From positions 2,666,001-2,730,000 of the forward strand of contig JAWZSP010000001.1 in assembly GCA_034401135.1 (NCBI GenBank): a DNA stretch of 64,000 bases. The letters are read 5' to 3'. Below, in pieces: positions 24,035-35,500 of the stretch. A program made the translations under genes and the position numbers. The notes under the pieces were generated by a model. It did no database searches. It was given only the letters and a program-made list of their open reading frames with translations, and was not told where the DNA came from. The stretch comes from Volutella citrinella (taxonomy: Eukaryota; Ascomycota; Sordariomycetes; Hypocreales; Nectriaceae). Positions within the stretch are counted from its first letter, which is position 1. The number at the start of each line of letters is the position of its first letter.

Positions 24035-24958
24035 GGACACTACCAGCTGTCATTCGCAAAGCAGTGTTTAAGTTCAAGGAGACATGGGGAGGGGCGATTA
24101 AAAAAAAAGGCGTAATAATGTAGAAATATTATGATTTTTGGAGTGCTTCGCAACAATGGGTTGGGAACGTTGCTTGGGGAAGTCATGCACCAGCGTGTTT
24201 GAACCAAGGTGCTGTCGAGCTGGGCACTTGGCAAGGGAGGGAGGGACTATACGCGATCGCTAGTCGACGCGTAGTGGTGGTAACGCGGGAAGTGACGTAC
24301 CAGTGGGTCGCACATTTCGTTACCACAAAATCGTGCTACGGATAGACCCCCGCTGTAAACCCCGCATCTCTCCTGCTGTCGAAGCCCAGCTACCAAGCAA
24401 AGAATCAAGCTATGTCTGTTAGGCCTTATTATTGTCCATCATTATTGCAAATATGTTAAAAGAAAATGGCCTCAGCCTAGCTTAAATGCCTAGATATTAG
24501 CCATTTGTATACGGCCCATGACCCCGTAATTTTCTGCTCATCCGTAATGCCGTTTATGAAGGCCGTAGTCGACAACTGAGGCGCAATAGAGAGGGAAATA
24601 TCTGACCCCGAACAAGGCCTGCTAGAATTAGGAGTATCCAAAAATCGAATGTGGTTCATCAATACTCGCTACTAGTACTGAAATGCCCCACCCCCAACAC
24701 TTGAGACAGCCGAGGATCTGCGTGGGGCCGTAGGCGATGGAAGCTCGTACATCTTGGCCTATCATGGCCTCTGAATTACTGTTGATCCTTGTTCCGGTTG
24801 AGTCTTCCCCGAAGCCTCAACACACTATTGCTCACACGTGAGGGGAACGGGTCCTGCATGTTGGTCCTAGCAGATTATCCTCTCAACTCAGAGCTCATCT
24901 CGCCTTTCCGATTCCTCTCACCAGTCCTTCCTCCGATAACCTTTTCACCAAATCCACA
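24035..24958. other. Bidirectional promoter region SLD3/BIO2
   Basis: About 920 nt between divergent starts. The middle (24,410-24,660) is AT-richer than the surroundings. No gene or RNA is recognised. Confidence 0.55.
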
Positions 24959-26461
24959 ATGAGACCCTGCGCCCCTTCCCGCCTCAGGGCCCTCCAGCTA
25001 CACACTCTCAAAGCAGGCCGACTCTCTCGGCTAGAGTCGGTGCCGCTGCCCCGGCCTCGAGCTGTCTCTACGGTCGGCGACTATGCCGGCCGCGCCTCAC
25101 AACCACCACCGCCGCCCCCCGGAGCACACGAGACAGTTGAGAAGCAACGGGCTGAGAGGAGCAAGCAGATCCTTAGAGAAGCAGTCACGGCAAACAAGAT
25201 CAGGCATGACTGGACGAAGGAAGAGATTGCTGCCATATACTACCAGCCGGCGCTGGAGCTGGCATACCAAGCTGTGAGTCATTTCTCTTCCAGCCTTTGG
25301 GCTTCACTGCATTTCCACTTAGCCCCATGATCATTTTGAACCTGCTCGATGCCTTGGGGAACTTGCTCGACAGCTTAAGACAGCGGGGTACCAATCTCTA
25401 TCTGTCGGGGGAATAGCTACTTACTGCTAGTACCCACTCATCAAGTGTCGTAGCTGTGTGACCATCAACACCCCTTCCTCCAATATCGTTTACAGCTGGC
25501 ATACATGATGCGACTCGATAACTAACTGCATCTTCCCTAGAGTACTGTCCACCGTCGATGGCACAACCCAGCCGAGGTGCAACTTTGCACTCTGATGAAT
25601 ATTAAGACGGGAGGTTGCACCGAGGACTGCTCATACTGCGCTCAGTCCACTCGTTACCAAGAGGGCACCAAGGTCCCTGCTAAAAGGGTGGAGAGCGTCG
25701 AGAGCGTGCTTGCCGCGGCTCGGACAGCCAAGGAAAATGGAAGCACGAGGTTTTGCATGGGGGCGGCCTGGCGTGATATGCGGGGGCGCAAGAACAGCCT
25801 CAAGAACATCAAGGCCATGGTTGAGGGCGTTAAGGGCATGGGCATGGAGGTGTGCGTGACGCTGGGCATGATCGACGCCGAGCAGGCAAAGGAGCTCAAG
25901 GCGGCAGGCCTGACGGCATACAACCACAACGTGGACACGAGCCGCGAGTTCTATCCTTCTGTCATCTCGACACGCACCTACGACGAGCGCCTCCAGACAC
26001 TCAGCCACGTTCGCGACGCGGGAATCAACGTCTGCTCGGGTGGCATCATTGGCCTGGGCGAGACGAGCGAGGACCGCGTCGGCCTGCTACACACAGTGTC
26101 TACCTTGCCGAGCCACCCAGAGAGCTTTCCCGTCAATGCTCTGGTTCCAATCAAGGGCACGCCGCTGGGGGACCGGCCGGTCGTCGAGTTCACGAGCATG
26201 CTCCGGACGATTGCAGCGGCGCGCATCATCATGCCGGCGACCATTATCCGCATCGCCGCCGGCCGAAAGACCATGTCGGAGGAGAAGCAGGCGCTGTGCT
26301 TCATGGCGGGAGCCAATGCTATTTTCACCGGCGAGAAGATGCTGACGACGGACTGCAATGGATGGGATGAGGACCAGGCAATGTTTGGCCGGTGGGGGCT
26401 TGAGCCGATGAAGAGCTTTGACAAGTCACCGCAGCCGGCGCCTGAAGTGCGGGTTCTGTAA
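24959..26461 (+). CDS. BIO2: Biotin synthase
   Basis: Two exons, 24959-25273 and 25541-26461, give 411 residues. This radical-SAM enzyme inserts sulfur into dethiobiotin in mitochondria. The SAM cluster motif is Cys131-x3-Cys135-x2-Cys138 in GGCTEDCSYCAQ, and biotin-synthase signatures follow: GAAWRDMRGRK, YNHNVDTSREFYP, CSGGIIGLGE, and NALVPIKGTPL. The N-terminal 55 residues are Arg-rich and almost free of acidic residues, which fits a mitochondrial import signal. The intron is long for this window (267 nt) but the splice rejoins LAYQA to STVHRRWHNPAEVQLCT, as the family requires. There is no neighbouring BIO1/BIO3/BIO4 gene, so biotin genes are not clustered here. Confidence 0.95.
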
Positions 26462-27683
26462 GCAGCCAAAATGATTAAACTTTAGCAAATAAAACGCTCG
26501 CATCCAACTGAGTTGCGGCGAGTTGGTCGCCTGCTGGCAGAGAATTGGCGTGTGATGCTGCGACACAGGTCGTTACCCGTGCATCGGCGGCCGCCTTATT
26601 GATGTTGGGCAGCGAAAGGTGCAGGGCGCTCGACGGTCCCGAACACGGCTTAGTTGAAGAGAGTGTGGTTGGCAAGCCGGTCAGCAGCAACCCACGCGTG
26701 GCTTTTTTTAAACGTCGATCTAGGGCGCGTTGATGCCAGCGCGGATCGTTGCCACATGCGGCCGAACTTGGCAAGCTTGGCTGAACGGCCGGGACGTGTG
26801 GGGCCGGCGGATCTCCCAGTTCCGGGCGCGGTCTGGCCCGTCCGTGCCGTCAAGCCTGTGATGGCCCAACGCTTCTGGGCTGTCGCAAACTTTGTCGCCC
26901 CCCCTCCATTGCTGATTTGGGTCAGCCTTTAGGTCACCCTTTTGGGCCGTCGTCTGATGAACTTGGAATGCGGGGCGGGAAAAGAGGCTGTTGAGTTTGC
27001 ACTTGGACACAGCACTACGGCGGTGCCTCTTCCCTTCTCGTCGCTTTGCTGGCCAATCTAGCATCAACTGGGCGGCCACCTGCCCTCCCTCACGGACGCT
27101 ATACGCTTACGCTAGTCAACATGACATCACCCTGAGTATGGATCAAGTCAGTGGGTGCAGCTCCTTTGGGCGGTTGGGCGGTTGGGCGGTTTGACATATT
27201 TCTGGTTGGATGGTGTGTATATTGCTGTTTCTATACTAGGGGCTGCCGAGGCAGCACTGAACAGCTTTTTGCCCAAGAGCCCGACGTTGATCGTCTTGTT
27301 AACTTGGCCTCCGCCCAAACGTTCTCAGCCCACGTGTGTTTCTCATTATCCAAGTTTATGCCCCCCCCGAATATGTGCCCAAAGCGCCAAAACAGTCCAG
27401 GCCAAGTCATTACATTAGGGTATGCTTCTCCAGCTTATGACAATAAGAAAAAAAAAGGAGGAAGGGTGGAAAAAACACTGGTCTTCCCTGGCTCGCTTAG
27501 TGGTAACAACTTTTCGTATAATCGTATGATGTCAAGTGACCAAACTTGACCCCGTATGGTACAAATCCTTCTTGCCGTCCGCCTTCAAGGACGGTACCCT
27601 CCGGTCAGCCCGAAGCTGCCGGGTCGTTCATTCAGATGCCTTCATCCAGTCGCGGGGCCCCAGATGGTGGCGAGGCCACCAAA
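26462..27683. other. Convergent intergenic region BIO2/homeobox gene
   Basis: About 1.2 kb without a recognisable gene. It contains A-runs (27,449) and C-runs (27,361) but no clear repeat or RNA. Confidence 0.55.
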
Positions 27684-29359
27684 TTACCTCTCCACGTGGG
27701 AGAAGCTCGACGCGGTCATGTTCATAAACTGGACATGGCGCTGGTTCTGCCCAGGGGAGGAGCGGGCAGAGTTTGAGGCATCGGACCAGTTGTACTCGGC
27801 GTTGCCACCCGAGTACCCAAAGTAGTTGGGGCCCATCTGGGCGCTATATGATGGCGTCTGCGGCTGGCTGGAACAGCTGCTAGCCACGTAGGTTGGGACT
27901 TGAGCCGGCATGCCGGGCACCTCGAAATCGGTGGGGAAGGATCCCAGGCCGGGAGTGACAAGCGGCTCGTCTCCCGCAGGGACCCCGTAGGCGGTATCGA
28001 TTGTGAACATGTTTTCGATCATCCCGGGAGTGGTGGGCGGGGTTCGCAGGGTCGGATCCCGGGCAGCAAGCTCTGCAGCGAACTTGTCGCCCATGTGTGC
28101 GGCGCCGCCTTGGCTGGACTCGTTGGCTGCCCCGGGGTTGGTGACGATGGGGGTATTCGGGGTCGGCGGGGCGACTGTGGCAGTGGCGTATGAGAACTGC
28201 GGAGATCGGTTAAGCTGGAAAAGACCTTCCGAGTTTCTGTCAAAATAGGGGCTTCGAGGCGCACCCGAAGACTTTGAGATGCGAACGGTTCCGGTGGCGG
28301 AGGCGACGCGACGCATAGAATGGCCAACCTCTCCTCTCCGTCCCAGCTCCACACCAGTCTTGGGGCCGGTGCCTGAATAGCTTCGAGAGGCACCAATAGC
28401 GAGGTGCGGTGGCCGGCGGTTGCGGCGAGAGGCAATGTCCATTGAGGCGGGGGATTTGAGAGGCGAACACAGAGGCAGCTCAACACCTTCCAAGCCCACC
28501 TGCTCCGGCCTATAAGCCGAAGGCATCTGGATGGACCCATCGAACGTTTGCTGAGAAACGGAAGGTGTAGCTTCGCCATCTTCGTCGGGAATGACTAGCT
28601 TGGGATACTGCTGCACACCGTGAAGGCTCAAATTGCTGCCCTGGTTGTGGAGAGGGGTGAAGTAGTCCACCTGCTCAAACGGCAGGCGCTGATCAGGGGT
28701 GCCATTGATAGATGCATCTGGAGAAGAGCAAGTGCCAACATCTTCGGATTGGCTAGATTCGGCACCCTCACTGTCCTGTCCCGGGGTGGAATGGCCCGCC
28801 ATGGATCCCCGATCTTCAGAATTCTTCTTGGGACGCGGGTCTGGGAAAGGAGCGCTGGAGACAACGCGGTCACCATGGCGGTCATTATCTGAAGGCGAGG
28901 TAGCCTCGTTCGAGGCATTTGCCTTCTCCATCTTCTGCCGGGCAGCATATTCGCGGATGTTCTTTTCCTTCTTTTCTCGTGCACGCCGGTTCTGGAACCA
29001 GTTCTAAGTGCGAGTTAGCCGGGGGGAACAATCAGAGTTGGGAACAGGGAATGGGTTACATTGATACGGGCGTGGTCAACCCGCATTGACTCAGCCAGGG
29101 CCTTTTTGGTGCTGCTGTTGGGCTTGTGATTCTTTTGGAACTCCGCTTCGAGCATCTCAACCTCATCCTTGGAGAGGCGAGGCTTAGTTTCGGTGGTCCG
29201 GGATATTTGCTGATGATGAACCAGATGGCTCTGTTGTGCGCTGTAAAGCTCCATCGACTCCGGCAAGTAGGTGGTGTAGCTGGGTAGCTGCGGCGGGTAT
29301 CCGGGATATGGGTTGGGGTAAGCCCACCCAGGCCAATGGTTGTGGGTGTAAGAGCTCAT
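27684..29359 (-). CDS. Homeodomain transcription factor
   Basis: Two exons, 29359-29060 and 29003-27684, give 539 residues. A homeodomain lies near the N-terminus at about 58-118, with the recognition helix reading NNWFQNRRAREKKEKN; the 56-nt intron cuts exactly between the two Asn codons of helix 3. N-terminal to it is a Tyr/Pro-rich segment; after it comes a long disordered Ser/Pro/Thr-rich tail with no other domain. The protein probably binds DNA in the nucleus. Among filamentous ascomycetes the closest remembered type is the conidiation regulator Htf1/MoHox2 (Phx1-like), but that assignment is from memory of the homeodomain pattern and is only moderately sure. The gene sits at the edge of an 11.4-kb gene-free stretch that lies entirely on its 5' side. 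Confidence 0.85.
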
Positions 29360-32300
29360 GATGCCGTGAAGCCGGAGGAGTAGGCCGAGGGGTCCAGGTG
29401 GAAGCAATTATAGTGGTGAAAGTTGAGCAAAGGTATCAAACGCCTTGCTTTCTTTGGCCAGGAAAACGAATGCCCAGGATAGTATCGGGAAGGGAGGAGA
29501 GGGATGAGAAGCAGGCGGTTGAAGGCTGGAAGTGCGGAAGGAAAGCGAGCAGGGTGTCGGTCTTTTGAACCAAAATATGGTAGGGCCAGGAGAGCTTGAC
29601 AAGCGAGAAGGGTGCGGAAGTGGTGAGACACAGCTCACTTAAGTCTCTGCCCTCCAAGGACAAGGTCGTCAAAGGAGTCTGTGGACAGGACAGCACAAGT
29701 CAAAGTTGAGGAGAAGTGAAGTGATGGGCAGGGAGGGGCGTGAGAGGGTAGAAGAAGGAAAGCAAGCCATGTCAGTATGAGTGATGAGTGGTGCGTTGGT
29801 GCAAATGGAGTACATGGCGTGCGTTGGTGGTCCTCTGCTTCCTTCTCCTACTCCTCCTCCTCCACCACCACCTCCACCACGCAGCGCAACGCGACGCCCA
29901 AACGTAGCCAAGCCAAAGCTTAGGCGTGGGAGCATCGGCAGTCGTCTGGGTCCGCCAGGACGGTCTGAGCAAAAGCGTGGGTTCGCCCACGGCGCGGCTT
30001 GGGCTGGGGTGACGGAGAAGAGCAGCCAGACCCCTGGATCCTGGTAGGCCTGGCCGGCCTGGCTGGCCGGGGAGAGATCACATCCATCGCGGACCCATTC
30101 AGCCAGCGCCCACGATAGCACCCAGCCGGGCCAGCCCACTGCACCCTCGTCAGGTACCTGCCGCGACTTGGAGCCAAGTCTCAACTGGTGCCTCCACCCC
30201 TGCTCGCCCTGGGCGTCCACACCCTTTTCTCCATCGACAGGGCTGCTCGTCGGATTTCATTAGCCAGCTGGCAGGGAAGGGCAGGGGGTCGCGCTCCGAG
30301 CCGGCCAGTGCTGCCGTCGTGGCGGCGCCCTGTGCCTCCACCAGGATACCCCCTGGCGCCGCCAGTGCGCCCTCGCCGTGTAGAGGGCTGGACGGAAGAT
30401 ACTCGAGCCTACCAAGCCGGCCTGCTTTAACGCAGTCGGCACTAGTATTCGCGTACTAGGCAAGCAGGAGGAGGGGTGTCGCGGCGCACCGTCGTGCAGG
30501 TCAGGGCCGCCATCAAGCTGGGAAAGGTCAAAGTGAGCGTGCGTGAAGTGAGGCCGGCCCCCGTTCAGCTGGCTGTTTGCCTGTTGCCTGGGCACATATT
30601 TGCGTGCTGGGAAAAACGAAGCAGGCAAGGCAGGTACGCAGTAAGCAGGCAATACCAACCTATAATTGTTGAACTGATGTCCTACTCCAGGAGCATATTT
30701 TATTACCTTCGGATAGTTGAGGTAGACTGTCCGGTGTTTTAGGACGCTTCTATCAATCAGCGGTGCCACCGCTCGTAGCGGTTAGTGTTGGTAACTGGAG
30801 TCCTCGTGCTGCAGCGCACTGCAGCGCACCGCAGCACGCTCCATGGGCCGGGCTAGCTCTGTGGTACATGCACGACTCTCGATCGCTCCCTGGCCTGCCT
30901 CTGCCCGCGGGCCCTCAACTGGAGGACGGATTGGCCGGGGCCCAGAGCGAGAAATGTCGAGGGGGTTGATGCACAACGCGCTGTGACAACACGGAGCTAG
31001 GTCCCCAGCACGGCGGGGAGGGTGTGACCTGGAGCGACCTGGAGCGACTGGGCCTAGAGCGCGACCCAGGACGGTGCCCAGGACGCTGACCAGCGTCGTC
31101 ACCGTTTACCATCACCGTGCATCGAGACCGCTCTCTCGTGGCGGCTACAGTGCCCCAAGGCACGGGCGGGTAGGCGACGGCCGACTCCCCCACCGTCGCT
31201 GAGCCCCCTAAACAAGGGAGATCAGCGAATTCGGCAACTAGGGCGAAACCTCGCGAGGATGCCGCTATCAGTCCGGGATGGAGACAGAAACGAGAAACAA
31301 AACCCAGGGTTGCCGCCGAGCTGGGCAAGGGCCACCGCCTGTGCAGTGTGCAGTTCCGTCGTGTAGGACCCCAGCCTACTGTGGCTCCATTTCTCGGGCG
31401 GGAGGGAGAAGCTGGAGGAGGTGCATCCGAACCCCCCTCTCAATCCAGGGCATCATTCCCCATACCTGGATACCCGTAATGACTGGCAGCAGATGCTTGG
31501 CGCCCCTTGTGCGCTGTGCGCACACACCGTGACATCTTGCCATACGACCACAGGTATGGACCCTATTTGCTTACTGCCTCCAGTCTCACTGTGGTCATAT
31601 TGTTGTAGTAGTAGTCATTGCTGAGCGTGCTGTTGACGCCTACAGGCAATTACCTTTGGCCGCTGGCTGGGCCGTCAAGCCGCTCAGCCTTCCCGCGTGC
31701 TGAGCGGCCACGACCACCTGAGATACCTAACTGCTGGTACCTTGCCTTACAAGGAACAGGCTCTCACAGCTGAGCAGGTTGCCGGAGCCACGCGACCGTA
31801 AACACCCCGGGCCACGGCTTCCGCGGCAGTGCCATATCGTGTCATGGGCTCATCAGTACCGGCTTTGAAGTGGGATAAGTTGAGCCAAAATCGTCAATGG
31901 CCCAGTGCAGCTGATAATACTGGGGGAGCTTTGAGGCACGAAGTCCGGGGAGCCGGGCTCCTCGGCTGCTGCAGCTGCTCGATGCGTGTTGGCGGGCACT
32001 CAGGGGGGAAGTGTCCAGCCGCTGGCGCGTGTGCAAAGAGCAGACCTCCCTGTGGCTGTGGGAAGCTGCACTAAGCTGCACGGAACCGCAGGCGGCTTGC
32101 TGCATCGGAGCATACCTTAGGTACCCGTATCACTAAGGTAGCCCGGCTGAAGTGCCTCAGGATGCTCAGTGCGCAGCCCGACTGTCTGGACACCAACCAC
32201 AATCAATGTAGAGAGGATGGAGCAAGCGGGCACCCACCTATTCACTGGAGAATATGAATATCTGCTATTCAATTGCAGCTTCCGGCTCTCAATGTCACAA

Positions 32301-32496
32301 AATAACCCGTTGCTATTTTAACGAACGCTATAAACGCCTCAAAAGAAGGTTACCAACGTTGACAACACCCTCCTTCCGTTCTTTACGAGGTAGCAGGTAC
32401 GGACACGCCGTCCATACATGATGCCGACTAATTTCTCTAGACGCCGGGTAATGGGCAAGAGCCCGCCATCAGCTGCAGGTCTCAACACCTACCTCG

Positions 32497-32544
32497 CCTA
32501 CACCAGCGCCTACATCAGCGCCTACATCAGCGCCTACAGCAGCA
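32497..32544. repeat. 12-bp tandem repeat, about four copies
   Basis: Unit close to CTACATCAGCGC, with single substitutions in the first and last copies. It lies in the gene-poor stretch and is not part of any recognised gene. Confidence 0.75.
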
Positions 32545-35500
32545 TCTCATGACCGCATCACATCAATCACCGTCGCGCCTCGGGTTCCACGCACAGCAGG
32601 CGGAGCTGGCATCCCTTGTCCTCCTCGCCCACCCTCCCAGCAGGCTCCCTCGAGTCTCGCCTTGGCGCGCAGCTGAACTCAAAGGCCGATGAGCATTGCA
32701 TGTTTGGGCAGCCAGCAGCCAGCTGCCTATGCTCCTGGTCCGTTGTGGCGGCCACCCAGGATCCTCTTGGGTGTTGCCATCCACGCCTGAGCCCAGCCAG
32801 CAGCCGGTGAAAACGCGAGGAAATCCCACCCAAGGCAACTCATGCAAAGGTTAACTGCGTCCGGGCATGGGCTAGGTCACTTCCTTTGACTTCCACCTGG
32901 TGGGCGACTGGGTGCGTGGTGCTAACCCCCTGAAGGGGGTTGGCGGGGCATCTTTTTGCTCTAAGTTCTCAACGTGCTCCGTACCCGAGGTCCGTCCTCT
33001 CTTGCTCAAGGTCACTGGATCCGGTCCTCATACCCCAGCTGTGCTCCGACTCCAGCCTAGAAAATTAAGGGCGGGACAGAGGGGAAGCGCGGAATCATGG
33101 TGCTTCGGGTTTGGGCTGCTACGCACCGGTGACAGCGATGATGAGGCAGGTATAACTCAACTCGTCGTCGTGCGACGTGAGATGTATCCCGCAGGGCAGG
33201 GCGTCCACTTGGATGGGCACTCACACGAACTCCTAGCCTCATTCGTACCTGCACGTTCAGCTCATTCAGTGTAACCCGAGCTTTGCATCCGACTGTACAG
33301 GCTACCTGACTTCCCCCCCCTCCAGCCCACTACCCGTTTGGGTAAGACTTCTCTACGTCTCTGTCCTTTCCGGTGATCCGCCATTGCCAGGCCCTACGAA
33401 ACGGGTGGCCTGCCTTGCCTGCTTGCCCGAAATCGACGCCTCACCCTGGTCCTTGAAACGCACGCTGTATGACGGCTCTGCGTCTGAGCCCGACAACACT
33501 GCAAAGGTGGCCGAGACCTTCTGGTCAGACTACGGAGTACGCCGCCCGTCACTCACGACGCAAGTAGGCGAGTACATTGTGCATACATCCACTCACCGTG
33601 ACTGTCACCACCCCTCGTCATATCTTGATCTCAGCCTGTCATTTTTGGGATCAAGAAGCGACAAGGGACGTTAGAACGATCCACCTTGTGCAGCCGCACG
33701 CTGCCGATTCGGGCTGGTGCAATTTGCGGCTGGGGCCATCAGGCGCTGGCAAGAAGCGAGCCAGGCTTGCCAGGGCTGCCATGCTCTGGGCCATCAACCA
33801 CCAACCCGATAATGGCGTTTGAATGGGCCACAAGCGTTACAAAGGTTAAATCACCTCAAATCTTGCGGAACATTCGCCTACCAGTCTGACGTGTGCTTCA
33901 TCAACGGCAATCACACGCCGTTACTGGGATAGCAGATGCGCGAATGCTTTGAGTTTCATGAAGCTACGAGTATCGGATACGCCAGCCGCTATCTGCCCGG
34001 CCACGGTAACCAGAGTAGCGCGACGTGTGTACGGGTTGTGCCGCAGGTTACCAGCCGATGGACTGCTTGAGCACCTATCTGAGCTTTGTATCTGAGACAC
34101 CGTGGCAGAAGGGCCAATGCATGTGCCCCGCCAAGTGATGATCAGTGCCTCGACGCATTTGCCCTCCCTCTTAATGTTGGCAAGGTTGGGTAATATAGGT
34201 CTGCCTGCCAGGGTCAAACCAGAGCCGCACAGTGATTTGGCAAGGCTCCCTGGTCGAACACATAAACACTGTTCCTAGGTCGGGAAAGCATTCCAGCAGC
34301 AGTGCCTCTAACCAAACCACCGGGTCTGTCCTCACTATCGGGCATATCTAACGTAGTAGACAAAGTGAATCCATCAATATAAGCGAGGTCTATTACTACA
34401 AGTGGTGACAACAAAGACGTCAGGGGCGTTTGTCGATCGGGCGGCGAGGCGCTAGTAACGTAGCTTCGCGAAAATTTGGCCGCAACCAGGCAAGATGAGT
34501 GTGTACCAGCTCCAACTGGGAAGTTGGGTATTGCCGCTTTCCTTCGTCACATTGCCGTATCCCGTCGTCATAGGCGGCCGAAAGGGAACAAACCACCGCC
34601 TCCTTGTGGTCGGTTTGCTATCAGTAATCTGGCCCTTCAAGGGGCTTGGCCCGTTGAGGGTTCGAGGACGGATATCCATGCACCGCATACGTACTAGGAG
34701 CACCTACTCTGGGAAGGCAAACGGCAGCGAATGAGGGGCCTGCCGAGGAAGTCAGTACCGCCTGCACGATGGGCAATCAACATACACTCGGCACCGAGGG
34801 AGCCTCTCGCTCCGTAGGAGGGGTGCGACTGGATCGGGAGAGGTAGCCGCGCGGTTTTATCACGCCCCCCGAAGAGGCGTCCCGGGCCTAAACAATTAGG
34901 AGTCCTCCTGATGGGACGGGAGACGCGAGCCAACCCCAAAAGCAACTCTGGGCGAGAAGCTGTTATCACTCGTGGCCATGCAGCAACGCCGAAGCCCACA
35001 TCTCAGGTACCGGGCGGGGGCTGCTGGAAACAAACCACACGGAGTCGCCGAAAAAGAACGGTCTCGACTCTTGGCCGGGGTTTCTCGTGGGGTTGGACGC
35101 TACACTACAAGGTCCCCGCTTGCGGCGGCATCTGAATGTAAGCGCCGTTCGCTTTCAGGTCAGCAAAGTCTCTGCGCGTTGCTGAAAATACGCTCAATGC
35201 TGCGCTGCACCCTGGACAGAATAGGAACCCCAATGGCCAAAATGGGCACTGGGCTTCCGACATGGGGTTGATCCGCTTAAGATGTGCATTATGCGTCCTG
35301 GCGGCACCGGAGATTTGGTTTGTCGTGTGGGCGAGTTGGGCGCCAAAACAAAACTGTCGGCAATTGGCAGGTGGGATGAAACGCTGCGCAAAGGCCATCG
35401 CGACGCGACACAATGGGACAGCGCTGTTGAGTGTACATCCATCTTCTGAATGTCATTTTTTGCTTGTAGCGACATGCCCCTGTAAGACACCGATCAGCGT

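Noticed and set aside
29669..30220. 183-codon minus-strand frame upstream of the homeobox gene
   Set aside because: Gly/Pro low-complexity run from a CAC/CTC repeat; no start context or domain.
31540..31620. CATACGACCAC resembling the start of fungal 5S rRNA
   Set aside because: Nothing downstream matches the internal control region or the rest of 5S rRNA.
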